Assembly: GCF_900963305.1 (NCBI RefSeq)
Contig: NC_042533.1
Location: 539,263 to 603,262, forward strand
Direction of reading: 5' to 3'
Source of the DNA: Echeneis naucrates
Taxonomy: Eukaryota > Chordata > Actinopteri > Carangiformes > Echeneidae
Length of the DNA: 64,000 bases
Part shown: piece by piece, positions 26,240-40,461 of the stretch
Numbering within the stretch: the first letter of the stretch is position 1
Layout: each line of letters starts with the position of its first letter
The notes under the pieces: generated by a model
Databases searched by the model: none
Seen by the model: the letters and a program-made list of their open reading frames with translations, nothing else
Told to the model about the DNA's origin: nothing
Program-made: the position numbers and the translations under genes

Positions 26240-27780
26240 TTAATCCTCTAATTAGTTAAAATCCCATCTGAACCATTTGTGAAATGTTATCTTGGTTAAA
26301 TATATTCATAGTACAACACTTTTATGTGAACTCAGTAGTTGATGGCCTAAAAGTGGTCCAGGTAAAATCCAAACCAGTCCATGTAAGGTTTTACAGCTGA
26401 AGACGATGTTCCCTGTTCCTCAGAGCTCAGTGGCCTCCGTCATTCTATGACTCACTCACCGCTAAGTCTGGAACAACAGGACGCTTCCCACTTTTGGATT
26501 TGAGCTTATCGCTGATGTCAGAACAGGTGGATTTATTCCTGATGGCATTGGGAAGCTTTCTTATTTACATGTAAAGTCAGTCCTCCAGCTGCTTCCGCTA
26601 CAAAGACAGACTGATGTCTGAGGTTTGAAGGGATCCGTCAGGCTGAATAACAATGTGCTGTTAACTGTTGTTAACTGTTCTGTTGTGACTCAGACTTCTT
26701 GATGAGATCAATCCACTTCCTGCTGTTTTAACCTTCATGTAAACATTCAAAACCCTGCTCTAAATAACTAACTTTTAAACCATCAGGTTGTGATTATCAA
26801 TGAAAAACTCTGCTGACACTGAAACGACATCTGGACCTGAACCAACTTCATAAAAAAAAAAAGACTTTGCTTATTTATTTTTTTTGAGTTGGGAAGCAAA
26901 GCACACTGTGCTCCTGGAAAATACATTTTATTTATTTGAAATTAATTTCTTTCCTATTTGGTGCCACAAACAAAGATTCAAGATGGTAGAAACATCAACC
27001 AACTGAACTGATCAGTGATTATTCTGTTAGTGACCAAATCTCCATCCAGGAGACGATCAGGAACAGCTGACACGAAAAGAAAAGCGTTAAAATGATAATT
27101 AATCAATGAATAATGTTAAGAAGATTACATTTTGGGTGAAGTTGTAGAAGTTGGAGGAAAGAAAGATTATCACAAATTTGTGGTTTTGTTTTATTTGTTC
27201 ATATAGATGTGAAAATGGAAGTGAAAATAGTTTCAATGGAAAATCACAATTTGAACATAAACTGATATCAGATCAGTTCATCAGTTCTTCTTAAATATCT
27301 AATTAAACCTTCTGTCGTCCGGATCAAACCGACATCAAGTCAAATCGGCCTGAGTGGAAATATTTTCTCATCAGAATAAAACTAATTATAACACGAGACC
27401 TTCCGCCTCAGCGGGAGGAGGCGACGTCCGACTGTGTTTGCAGGCACCAAAATAAAGTCGTTTTATTTCAAAGTACGAACAGAGATCGGCTTATTTCTCG
27501 TCGACTCTTTGGACGAACTTCTCCTCGAAACATCACACCGACATCGGCGAGTTTCAGGCGGTTTTCAAGACATTTATGGGAGAAATGGTGGCGAAAAGTC
27601 GGGGAGCGGAGTCGCAGCAGGCGGCCGACGTGGCCGGTTTAGGAGCTCCCGTGTCGGAACACGGAGAGCTGGGAGACTTTGCTCGCGTCCCGGACGAAGA
27701 GAAGCTCGCCGGCTCCCAGCTGGAGGCGGTTTGAGGGCGGCTGTGTCCGGTCCGGACGGCGGCGTTTGTTGAGTTTATCT
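26240..27780. other. Spacer between LINE fragment and H1, no gene recognised
   Basis: AT-rich DNA up to about 27400, then a CpG-rich block. A short plus-strand frame at about 27572-27733 (53 codons starting MGEMVAKSRG) has balanced composition but no similarity I recognise, and is not called as a gene. Confidence 0.5.
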
Positions 27781-27789
27781 TCGGGGAGA

Positions 27790-27796
27790 AAACACA
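27790..27796 (+). promoter_or_regulatory. H1 box (AAACACA)
   Basis: AAACACA is the element typical of replication-dependent H1 promoters. It lies about 145 bases before the H1 start codon in a CpG-rich block. No clear TATA box lies between. Confidence 0.5.
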
Positions 27797-27940
27797 AGTG
27801 TCTCCCGTCGGAGCAGCGCTGCCGAGCGGCTGGGCAGGTTGAGTCTCCGCGGTTCTCATGGTGTGTTTAAGTTCCGGTAGGGACCGGAGGATCTCAGCAC
27901 ACTCATCTGACTCTCCGATAGCGATTGTCGGACAGAGAAA

Positions 27941-28591
27941 ATGGCAGAAGTCGCTCCAGCAGCACCCGCCGCCCCGCCCCCACCGGCCAAAGCCCCGAAG
28001 AAGAAGGCCAGCAAGCCGGCTAAGAAGTCCAGACCCGGCGCCAGCGAGCTGATCCTGAGGGCCGTGACGGAGTCCAAGGACCGTAAAGGTCTGTCCTACG
28101 TGGCCCTGAAGAGAGCTCTGGCCGCGCAGGGCTACGACGTGGAGCACAACAGCGTGCACGTCAAGCGGGCCATCAAGTCCCTGGTGGCCAAAGGAGCCCT
28201 GGTGCAGACCAAAGGCACCGGAGCGTCCGGCTCCTTCAAGGCCAGCAAGACCGCCGACAAGCCCAAGAAGCCGGCGGCAGCCAAGAAGGCGGCCCCGGCC
28301 AAGGCCAGGAAGCCGGCCGCGGCCAGGAAGCCCGCCGCCAAGAAGGCGAGCAAGCCCAAGACGGCCAAAGCCGCCAAGACCACCCCGAAGAAGGCCAAGA
28401 AGCCCGCGGCCGCCGCCGTCAAGAAGCCGGCCGCCAAGAAGCCCGCAGCCAAGAAAGCGGCCCCGGCCAAGAGCCCCAAGAAGCTGAAGGCCGCCGCAGC
28501 GAAGAAGGTGGCCAAGCCCAAAGCGGCCAAGTCTAAAGCGGCTAAAGCCCCCAAGAAGGCCGCCGCTGCCAAGAAAGCAGCCAAGAAGTAG
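27941..28591 (+). CDS. Linker histone H1, intact
   Basis: Binds linker DNA at the nucleosome entry/exit site and compacts chromatin. 216 residues, typical for vertebrate replication-dependent H1. The short Ala/Pro/Lys N-tail spans residues 1-30. The winged-helix globular domain spans about residues 31-104 ([16 protein letters not shown], then [14 protein letters not shown], ending [10 protein letters not shown]). The long Lys/Ala/Pro tail has many AKK and PKK repeats and SPKK, a CDK-type site. Single exon, strongly GC-biased. The start follows from the MAEVAPAAP opening and the length. An H1 box lies upstream and a perfect stem-loop lies 26 bases after the stop. It is the only full H1 in the window; a broken copy in opposite orientation is at 25426. 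The 352-codon frame on the other strand is its antisense shadow. Confidence 0.96.
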   Translation: MAEVAPAAPAAPPPPAKAPKKKASKPAKKSRPGASELILRAVTESKDRKGLSYVALKRALAAQGYDVEHNSVHVKRAIKSLVAKGALVQTKGTGASGSFKASKTADKPKKPAAAKKAAPAKARKPAAARKPAAKKASKPKTAKAAKTTPKKAKKPAAAAVKKPAAKKPAAKKAAPAKSPKKLKAAAAKKVAKPKAAKSKAAKAPKKAAAAKKAAKK

Positions 28592-28617
28592 AACGACCTG
28601 TTCGCTGTACAACCAAA

Positions 28618-28633
28618 GGCTCTTTTAAGAGCC
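28618..28633 (+). promoter_or_regulatory. Histone 3' stem-loop of H1
   Basis: Perfect GGCTCTTTTAAGAGCC followed by ACCCACC. Confidence 0.95.
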
Positions 28634-29006
28634 ACCCACCGGCCACTGAGAGCGGACACTCCGGCTGACTTCAGCGGGGGTCAGTTCATGTTCTGATCTG
28701 TTTTAGGGCTCTTCGGTTCGCTCCATAATCCTGAAATTCGGATTAAATTCAGATTAAATTCAGATTAAATTCGGATCCATCATGTTTATCTGCTGATTCA
28801 GCTCAAAGAGAACCATTTACAGGAAAAGTTGTTTTTCGTCAGCGTGCATTTTAACGTAAAGAACCAGAAAAGTGTTATTTACGTAACATGATGATCTTTA
28901 ATCTTCATTTGGACTGTTAATAAAAAAACATTTTATTTGGTTGATATTTTATAAAAGCATCCTGACGGCGGGAATCCCGGAAAAGTAAAATGACGCATTA
29001 GTTTGT

Positions 29007-29068
29007 GATTGGACGAGCCCGCAGCTGACTGACCTGACCAATGAGAAGGCAGATAGTAGTTATATAAG
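29007..29068 (+). promoter_or_regulatory. Histone-like promoter with no gene attached
   Basis: GATTGG at 29007-29012, CCAAT at 29038-29042 and TATATAAG at 29061-29068 have the spacing seen in core-histone promoters. About 70 bases downstream comes AACGGCTCTTTCA, which resembles the first half of a histone stem-loop and then runs into a TG microsatellite. No coding region lies between. It may be the collapsed remains of a histone gene. This is inference. Confidence 0.4.
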
Positions 29069-29151
29069 CCGTGTTTGGCGGTGAGTCGTCTTCCTGACTT
29101 TGACTCATGAATGAAATCAGCTGCTGTAAAATGAAAACGGCTCTTTCATCT

Positions 29152-29366
<215 letters not shown>

Positions 29367-29599
29367 GGTTCTGGGCTGTTTGTAGGAGCCAAACCCGGTT
29401 CTGGATGTGTGTTTGTTCCGGGGCAGGTGCGAATGGTTCTGACTGGGTGTGTAACAGGTCCATTCACAGTGATGTGACTGTGGTGGACTGTTGATGAACA
29501 TTGTCATTGAAAAGACAGTAGTTGGACGTAAACACACGGCCCACCGCCCTGCATGTTGGTTCAGGTTAGCATTTTAGCGCAGGAAGGTCGCCTCTTCAG

Positions 29600-30330
29600 C
29601 TGATGACACTGATGTAAGTGACTCAGAGGAATATGAACATGCAGTGAAATGGACATCAAGCCCCAACCACAATAACAGGCCGTGCCCCATGACAGGTTTT
29701 GTTTTGTTTGTTTGTTTTCGGGCTCAGAAATACTCACCAATGCCTTCTCCCTCCGCTTCACTGCACTACTTCCAAAAGTTTGTGACAGAAGACACAATTG
29801 AGGCTCTGACAAGAATCAAATGAGAACAGTTTTCAAAAGAATGGAACATCTGTCAAAACAAATAAGGAAATTAAGATGCTTGGCATGTCTGGAGGCCGTC
29901 TGTGTGGGGAAACAGACACACTGTCCCCCCCAGTTTCTGATGTGATGTCCCACAATAAATTCCACGCTCTGACGTCATTACATCATTACTGAACAGTTTG
30001 ACTTTGTCAGAGGAAGAAAAAATGGACTGTGGCTCAACTCATTCAGGGAGAGATACCTGAAGAGCGCAACTCTGGATTAGATGATTCCTTTTGAGGGGAG
30101 ATTTAGCAACATCAAACGGTATATGTATGGAGGTCCAAACTGTGGGTGACAACTGGACTCTGACATGCTCTGTGACCGTGTACCAAAACATCTGGCATCA
30201 TCTGAATGGAGGCGAACCACAACCTCTGTGCCGCCAAAAGGTATGACAACGGAGTGGGACGCTCTGCAGGACCAGTGATGGGACAAAGCCACCAAAACCT
30301 GGAGCCCTTTCAGTGTTAAAATGCTCAAAT
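29600..30330 (+). mobile_element. Degraded piggyBac-like DNA transposon remnant
   Basis: Plus-strand translation in broken frames gives an acidic DSEEYEHAVKW-type segment and later LNSFRERYLKSATLD, a stop, then MIPFEGRFSNIKRYMYGG. This matches the piggyBac-family order: acidic N-terminus, then a stretch leading to the conserved DE-MIPFKGR-S-KQYMP catalytic-core motif. Several stops and frame shifts show it is dead. Terminal inverted repeats and TTAA target sites were not identified, so the limits are approximate. Confidence 0.5.
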
Positions 30331-30689
30331 GAGAAAGAACATAGCTGGGAAGTGGCAAAAAAAAATGTAATGTAAATATTTTAGTTTGTGTTTTTATGAA
30401 TAAATGCTTATTCATAAAAATGTGATTATAATATATATATATATACTGTTACTGTTCAAACAATAAAGGTTGAGTATGTGTCTTTGGGATGTTTAAAAAC
30501 TAGAATATTTAAAAAATATTCCATGATTTGCCATGGTTGAGTTTACTGGTGAATTTATTCTGAAATTCAATTCGAAAACATCAACACAAGAGAACTGGAA
30601 GCTTGAAGAACACGTAGGAATGAAATGTTCTTCACCAAGGAATCAGTTCATCACAGAAGACGGTGTCTGTTCAGTTCTTTAATTCATAA

Positions 30690-30840
30690 GATAATTATTC
30701 ATTATTCCCCCAATGGGGATATTTGAATGTCCCAGCAGCATTACAATACAGACACGGGAATAAGTTAATAAGGAGGACAAAGGAAAGACAACATAAATAC
30801 AGAGAAATGTTACCAACAAATATGTGTTTGATTCACACTT
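30690..30840 (-). mobile_element. LINE 3'-tail-like fragment
   Basis: CCCAATGGGGATATTTGAAT followed by GTCCCAGCAGCATTACAAT resembles, on the minus strand, the 3' end of teleost LINEs (GGG-rich hairpin then AATAAA-type tail). The similar sequence at about 32060-32120 supports this. No coding part is attached. Confidence 0.45.
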
Positions 30841-30897
30841 TCAGACTTATTTCTCATTTTCATAGAGCAGGTGGGGGGACATGTGTTGGTAGGCAGA

Positions 30898-30965
30898 CTA
30901 TAATAATAATAGTAATAATATATATAATAATAATAATAATAATATATAATATAATATATAATATA

Positions 30966-31001
<36 letters not shown>

Positions 31002-31003
31002 CA
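30898..31003. repeat. (TAA)n/(TTA)n palindromic AT repeat
   Basis: A run of TAATAA units passes through TATATAATATAATA into TTATTATTA units, so the two halves are reverse complements and could fold into a long AT hairpin. Confidence 0.9.
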
Positions 31004-31298
31004 TTATCACATTACATCACTTCCATAGCAACGGCTGCTGCCACCGAAGTGTCATTAAATTAAGGTGATGCGGGACACTTCAGTTAATTTGGACATTTTC
31101 AGCTCTGATGGAAAAAAAAAACGGTGATCATGTTAAAGCTAACAGGATTCTCGGGGAAGAGCTGCACTCTTATTTTGGATGGGCTCGAACCGGAAATGCG
31201 AAGGCTCACCGGCTCCGGCTTAAAACAAGAAGAAGAAGAAGAAAAAAAAAGAAAAGCCTGTTAGAGAGGCCCGCCTTCCCTGACGTCCGCAGTCACCG

Positions 31299-31725
<427 letters not shown>

Positions 31726-32044
31726 ACACAACCAGCTGAACGGCACCGTCCTCTCTAACCACACTACAGACACACAACAGGCCGGGTGGCTGATGACGTC
31801 AGCCGTTTAGTGTCTCAGATTCAGGGCTACCTGTTTCGGATAAAATGGACGGTCTGACGTCATAACCACGTGGTCAGGTCCGTTAATTTAAAAAGAAGGC
31901 GGGAAACCGGCTCCTTTTAACGTTAGCAAACATTACAGCGTTTCTCTGAATGTTGTGGAGACACCAGATTAAAGTGTCTGTTAATACTGAACATACTATT
32001 AATGAATAAACTTCAACTCCATTTGAAAAAAAAGGAAATCCGGT

Positions 32045-32735
32045 TTTTGTTTTTTAACACAGATACTTTATTTATCCCAGACTGGGAAATTGCAGTGTAA
32101 CAGCAGCATTACACAAAGGGAATAAAATATATAACATGAATGCATCTGGGTGTTCAGTCAGTAGTTTGGCAGCGGTGGAGCTGATGACGTCACAGGCTAC
32201 CGCTGCATCAGCTGACGGGGGGATGTCAACAGTGATAACAATGGTGGACGTGAACTTCCTTGGTAGATAATACGGGCCCATTCCTACAGCCGGCAGTTCG
32301 ATGTCTGGGTTATAGAGACGTTCCTTCATGACATTTGGAAAAGTCTCTGTCTCCCCGTACCAAACTGTAACCTGGGACCTCAACGCTGCTGTCCGGGATG
32401 TTCGAGTGCAGCCATGTTTCACTGAAGAAACATATGCTACAGTCACGGTATTCCCTCTGGGTCTTCACAAGCGCTGCCAGTTCGTCCGTCTTGTTCCCCA
32501 AAGACCTCACGTTCCCCGTTATGATCGCTGGGACCGCCGGTTTGTGTCTTCTCCTTTCCCCCCTCCGTTTCGCTCCGGACCTGCAGCCCCGGCGCCTCCT
32601 CCGTAGCTCCTGCGGGACCACAGGCCTGTCTCCAGGCAACAGCGCGGGTTTACACAGCGCAATCAACTGCCACAACTGCCGGCGGCGATCTTCCAAGTTA
32701 CAAAAAGTAGGAAAAGTAGGAGAAAACCAAACCAA
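32045..32735 (-). mobile_element. LINE fragment: endonuclease region joined to a 3' tail
   Basis: Minus-strand translation starts with an Arg-rich segment, then AIITGNVRSLGNKTDELAAL and ICFFSETWLHSNIPDSSV, the N-terminal motifs of the APE-type endonuclease of teleost LINEs. After a frame change come GPYYLPRKFTSTIVITV, then IPPSADAAVACDVI and LTEHPDAF, further endonuclease motifs. At about 32060-32110 follows a 3'-end signature, TTTCCCAGTCTGGGATAAAT then AAAG. The RT domain that should lie between is absent, so this is an internally deleted, inactive copy. Confidence 0.82.
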
Positions 32736-33276
32736 CTAAAGCCATTTCGCAACTTTAACAGAAAGGTTATGATTGAACAGAAAAAAACAAACAAAAAAAA
32801 AAAAGAGCGAACCAACAAATTACAAGTTTACACGAAACACGACGAGGCTGCGGCTGCAGGCTTAAATCCCCATTTCTTCAATTTAGATTGAAATTCTTGT
32901 GAAACACTATAAATGTACAAACCTGCACCATTAGTGACTTTTATGGGTTAAATTTTAACTTTCCCAGATAAATGAATTGAGTCAGACAGATGAACCTTTA
33001 AAGACAAAGACCAGTTTGTGCTTTAATCGGCGTGAAGTACCAAAGTGAATAAACAGCCATTAAAACATTTAACATCGTTTGTGCTAATGGATTTTCATTA
33101 ATATTCATTTTATTTCTCCACCTTTGTGGAGTGAAGTCTGTTTCTTTGTTATTAAAAACGGACCTTCACTTATTTATTACTGAATTTGGAGAAGAAGGAC
33201 GAAGACGCCTTCATCGGCCCGTTAACGGCAGCGTGTGTCTGTGTGTGTTCGGAGGAGTGTCTCAGTGTAGTTGTGT

Positions 33277-33292
33277 GGCTCTTAAAAGAGCC
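33277..33292 (-). promoter_or_regulatory. Histone 3' stem-loop of H3
   Basis: Minus strand GGCTCTTTTAAGAGCC, about 30 bases after the H3 stop codon. Confidence 0.95.
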
Positions 33293-33323
33293 GTTGTGTT
33301 GCGGTTGTTCCGTGCCGGCCGGC

Positions 33324-33825
<502 letters not shown>

Positions 33826-33949
33826 TCGAACATGTGCACGTGGAAGATCACACATTTCAAAGTCCTAACGGACGCTCTCTGAGCGCGGGACGCGAGATTC
33901 ACTGACGTCATTAAGGAGGTAAAAACACGTTTTTAACTAAAGTTAGTTT

Positions 33950-36900
33950 TATTGTCTGAAATACAAAATCAGAACATCAGCTACAATAAAAAACAACAAA
34001 GATGTCTGACGGGGAGAAAGGTTTCAGTTCAGGTCGATGTGTTTTCCATGACAAAGCCTGGAATATTATGGACATGCAGATTAAAACTTTTAGCGGCCTT
34101 GGCCTGCAAAATATTTAAATCATATCTTACAGTGTCGTATACTTTCATCCAAAATGAGATAATGACTGGCAGTTTCTCCTCTGAGCCTCAGAGTTCTTTG
34201 TGGAAGGTTCTTCCCTTCTGGGCCCATCATCTGGGAAATATCTGGAGTTTTCACCAATAATCGCTGTATGCAGAGTCTTTTAACACCTGCAGGTCAGGTA
34301 GAAGGTGTTAGATGGTCAACAGAGCTGAATGCATCAGTATTCTGCTGTCATTTCAGTGAAATGGATTTGGTGGCAAAAAGCTGCAGAGCTGTGAATGATT
34401 GTTTTCTGATTGGTATGTTTGAAGGTCGGCTGTGGTCCCAAAATATCTGGAACATTCACATCATCCCGTGTCCATTCATGACCCAGCCACTCTTCTTTTA
34501 TTTTCAGCAGCAGGATAAAGATGGACGTCTTCTCTGCCTGCTTCTGGGTGAGTTTCATAAAGTTCCCTATAATACCAAAATGAAAAGTTGTTTACAATAA
34601 AAAATGGTCAGAGAGTACAATCTTTATGTAAAAGCCCAAAATGAAATGTGCCTTCTTAATATAGCCTTTAACTTTATATATTCAATGTATGATTAGAAAA
34701 ATTGATTAGATTTTAAAATAAAAGAATCATCCTTACATTGAAATATACAGGTGATGATTTACTGTCAGGTTTCAGGTTCAGTTCTTGATCTCAGCAGCAG
34801 ATTTAGTCACTGTTAAACCTGGATGTGCCTGTTTCTATTGGCTGAACAAAACGACAGCCGTCCACTCACTCAGCTCTGATTGGCCAAATCCTGCAGGTGA
34901 GCATAAAAGAGCCTGTGCACTCTCAGTGAAGACCCTGATTGGCTGTAAATTGACAAAAGTAGCTCAGATTGGCTCAAATTATTGTCAATCAACATTTCAC
35001 AGTTTGCAATAACACAAGTAATAAGAAAAAGAAAATGATAAATGAATAAAAACAATAGGAATTTTAAGGTACATTAAGGGGAGTCAGGAGATTCTGGTAA
35101 GAATGAAACAGAAAGGCATAGTACAAAGTCACAAACAGTGATTAAAGGCAAATAAACAAATAAGTAATCATAATGCATATACTGCAAGAGAAAGAATAAA
35201 TAAAATTTGGGGATTCTTTTAAAAAGATATATAATTCTTGGGTTTCTGTTTTCAGATTTCAAAAGAATAGTAATGTGTGTTTTTTTTATATATAGGGTTC
35301 ACCCTTATCAAAGCAAATAGGCCCTTTTTGTTGGAGCATGAATGATTATTGGAAAATGTGGTGAGTATGTACTTTTATTTGTTTTGTTGGTATTGATATT
35401 TGCTTTCATTGCATTTACTGAGTCATATGACAAAACAGCATTTGACCATTTGAGCCAAAGCATCAGGATAAAAAAAACATGAATATGTATGTGAAACAAT
35501 TTCAAACTCAAATCAAAGTATTTTCAGTGAAAAATTATGAAGGCATCCTAAAAGAGAACTGACGGAGCCCCTTGGATAAAAGGCAAAAGGTCCCAAGTCC
35601 AGTTGCTTTCGATGTAATTGTTAATCGGATATGACTACAACCTGGATGAATGAGAATATGCACAGATATTCCAAAAGAAGTAAATCTGTGGCATTAGATC
35701 TTCACATTCTAAATTTGAATACCTGCAGCTCTACAGTTTGATCACACGTCAAATCAGCGTATGTTTTACTAATCAAGAACAGGCTACAGACAGAAGCCAA
35801 CACTGATCTCAGACCTGCATGAAGCTGGCGACCCACCCCAGGCGAAATTTTGGGGAAATAGTCTGTTCCATTTGTGCTTCGTTTGTGCTGTAAAAAATGT
35901 AGTTTGTGCTGCTACGGTTTTATAGATATTACCCTCTTCATTTGCTTTGGATGCGGTCAAACAAGCTTGGTCTCGTGCTACCATGCTGAGTAAGTCGCTC
36001 ATTTTGTTTTTAATTCCATATAGTTTTGTATGTCTCTGCATTTGTCATTCTTCAAGCTCCAGGAATGAAACTGTGGCAGGACGCACTTCAGGAAAACTTG
36101 TTACACTATCAATGTTGTAAATGACCTTTAGTATGAGCATACTATTTTTTAAATGTGTTGTTCCCATGTTTATTCATTTATTTTCTCAGCATACATTAAG
36201 CCCATGTAATTATTTTATTAATGCATGTATGTGGAGTTGACAGCATGAAGAGGAAACTTAGGTTGGAAAATGGCTTTGTGTTTCTCTGACAGCATTCACA
36301 CCACTGGGACACTAGAACTGTTATGCTGACAGACTATTTCCTGAAATTTTGCGTGGGGTAGGGGGCCAGCTTCACGTCAGAAAAGTCGTCTGCAGCCTCT
36401 GAGGTCTTTTTGCTGATATTGTGGCAAAATTTGTTTTCAGATTTTCAGTCTGAACTGAATGGAGCCATCAGAGGCAACGTGGCTCTGATCAGAGTCTGCA
36501 GAGGCAAATAACTTTTAACAACGTGTAGTTCATATGGGTAGATGCCAAAGACGTAAGACTGCTGCTTCAGTGCTAACAGAGCCTCAATAGGAGTTTATAG
36601 ATGTATCTCACTGTAAAAAAAGGGGATACTCGAGACACTAAAGACGTCTTACTGCCTGTTTTGTTATGGATCTGATTTGTTCTTCTTCTTTTTGTGTCTT
36701 TTGGTTGATTACAAGTGTACTGAAAGGGGTGTGAGTAGGAACTAATCACAGTACACACAGCCACAGATACAGTGGCTCCGAATCCCATTTATTAAAATAC
36801 ATCTTAAATCGTGAGACTTCTCCCTTTCCCCCTTAAGATGAATAGCTGCCATCCGTTCAGTGTCATTGTGTCAACCTGGTCTGAATTTCATCGAGGTGCA

Positions 36901-36990
36901 TGTTAAAAGGAATGAATTCATAAAGTCACCCAGCCTCGATGAAAGAATCAAACCTGAATAACGACTAAAAGTCGGTGATTCATCAGCATT
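33950..36990. other. AT-rich spacer inside the histone cluster
   Basis: About 3 kb between H3 and the second H2B unit. No frame resembles a known protein. It holds the CCAAT-box group at 34837-34972, listed separately, and otherwise AT-rich sequence that I cannot assign. Confidence 0.55.
34837..34972. promoter_or_regulatory. Cluster of four ATTGG (inverted CCAAT) boxes without a gene
   Basis: ATTGG at 34837, 34879, 34938 and 34968, three of them extended to GATTGG, with GCATAAAAGAG at about 34911 that could act as a TATA box. Repeated CCAAT boxes of this density are typical of histone and other cell-cycle promoters. No histone frame lies on either side within 1 kb. Confidence 0.4.
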
Positions 36991-37102
36991 TGAAAAGACA
37001 AACGTGTTTCCGGTTTAAACAAACAAGTTCATCCGGCTCTCCCTGAACTTTGGCTTCCGCGTTCGGCTGCGAACGCCCCCCGTGACGCGCCAACTGTAAC
37101 AG

Positions 37103-37582
<480 letters not shown>

Positions 37583-37609
37583 ACCGCACCTCCGCACCAA
37601 CAAACCAAC

Positions 37610-37623
37610 GGCTCTTTTAAGCC
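37610..37623 (+). promoter_or_regulatory. Defective histone 3' stem-loop of H2B copy 2
   Basis: It reads GGCTCTTTTAAGCC, two bases shorter than the GGCTCTTTTAAGAGCC of copy 1. Only a four-base-pair stem with a six-base loop can form, outside the known SLBP consensus. All flanking bases match copy 1. Confidence 0.9.
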
Positions 37624-38068
37624 ACACACCGACTCACTAAGACCGAGTCCTCACGAACGGCTCCCTGTCTCATTCATCCATAACGGAGGTCCGTCCGTTC
37701 ACACTGACTGAGTCTCAATCCAGGAAGTCAGTCAGCACAACAAATAAACACAAACCGTAAAAGTAACTTCAGCTGTGAGTTCAGTTCAGTTAGCACCGGA
37801 AACACAAATCAGATATAAAACACGAGTTTATTTTATTAGAATCAGTCATAATAAGACAGATAAATAATAAGATCTCTGTGTTCATTTCAGTCTGTCAGCT
37901 GATTCTGACCCTAACCCACTTCACTCAACAACACCCGGAAACAGAAAATGTTTGTTCATTCTCAGGTTATTTATTAACCTTCATGTAGTTACAATGACTG
38001 TGACATCACCCGGCCTGTTGTGTGTCTGTAGTGTGTTAGAGAGGACGGTGCCGTTCAGCTGGTTGTGT

Positions 38069-38084
38069 GGCTCTTAAAAGAGCC
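38069..38084 (-). promoter_or_regulatory. Histone 3' stem-loop of H4 copy 3
   Basis: Minus strand GGCTCTTTTAAGAGCC, perfect. Confidence 0.95.
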
Positions 38085-38122
38085 GTTGTGTTGTTGTATT
38101 GTTGTGGGTCCGTCCCGCAGCT

Positions 38123-38650
<528 letters not shown>

Positions 38651-38723
38651 TTAGCTTTAACATGATCACCTTTTTTTTTCCATCAGAGCTGAAAATGTCC
38701 AAATCAACTGAAGTGTCCCGCAT

Positions 38724-38881
38724 CACCTTAATTTAATGACACTTCGGTGGCAGCAGCTGTTGCTATGGAAGTGATGTGATGAGGCTGCTCCGATCTCAGG
38801 TCCTTCTGCCTTCAGGGGTCAGACCCCATAATAATAATAATAATAAACTGCATCACCGTAATTTAATGACACTTCGGTGGA
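38724..38881. repeat. Local 30-base duplication flanking a (TAA)n run
   Basis: TAATTTAATGACACTTCGG plus flanks (CATCACC before it, TGG after it) occurs at 38724-38753 and again at 38852-38881. An ATAATAATAATAA run lies just before the second copy. It probably marks the breakpoint of the inverted H4 duplication. Confidence 0.7.
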
Positions 38882-39085
38882 ATTGAACCTTTAAAGAGAG
38901 TTTGAGCTAAAAATCAGAAATGAAGTCGGTTCCTTTGATGTCTGTTTATTGTTTGATGAGCCGACACGTTGACATTAATGAGCCGTTCCGGCTGATCGGA
39001 GGCTGCTGGTTACTGTAATGAGGTTTACATGACTCGGCTCAGAGCGGCTGTCTGACCGGAGGTTTGTGCTCTGTGAGCGGTGTGT

Positions 39086-39101
39086 GGCTCTGAAAAGAGC
39101 C
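39086..39101 (-). promoter_or_regulatory. Histone 3' stem-loop of H2A
   Basis: Minus strand GGCTCTTTTCAGAGCC, with a UUUC loop where the other stem-loops here have UUUA. Both forms are functional in animals. Confidence 0.95.
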
Positions 39102-39126
39102 GTTGTGTTGGAGGGAGTTCCGGGGT

Positions 39127-40461
<1,335 letters not shown>

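Noticed and set aside
27572-27733. 53-codon CpG-rich frame upstream of H1 (MGEMVAKSRG...)
   Set aside because: No recognised similarity, and CpG-rich DNA before a histone gene gives such frames by chance. Kept only as a note in the spacer entry.
27554-28612. 352-codon frame antisense to H1
   Set aside because: Shadow of the GC-rich H1 gene. Similar antisense frames oppose kcna5 (6650-7639), H2B (23226-23873, 36983-37627), H4 and H3 (33186-33794).
34268-34600. 110-codon plus-strand frame in the spacer after H3
   Set aside because: The composition is like noncoding AT-rich DNA, there is no recognisable domain, and the overlapping minus frame is equally open.
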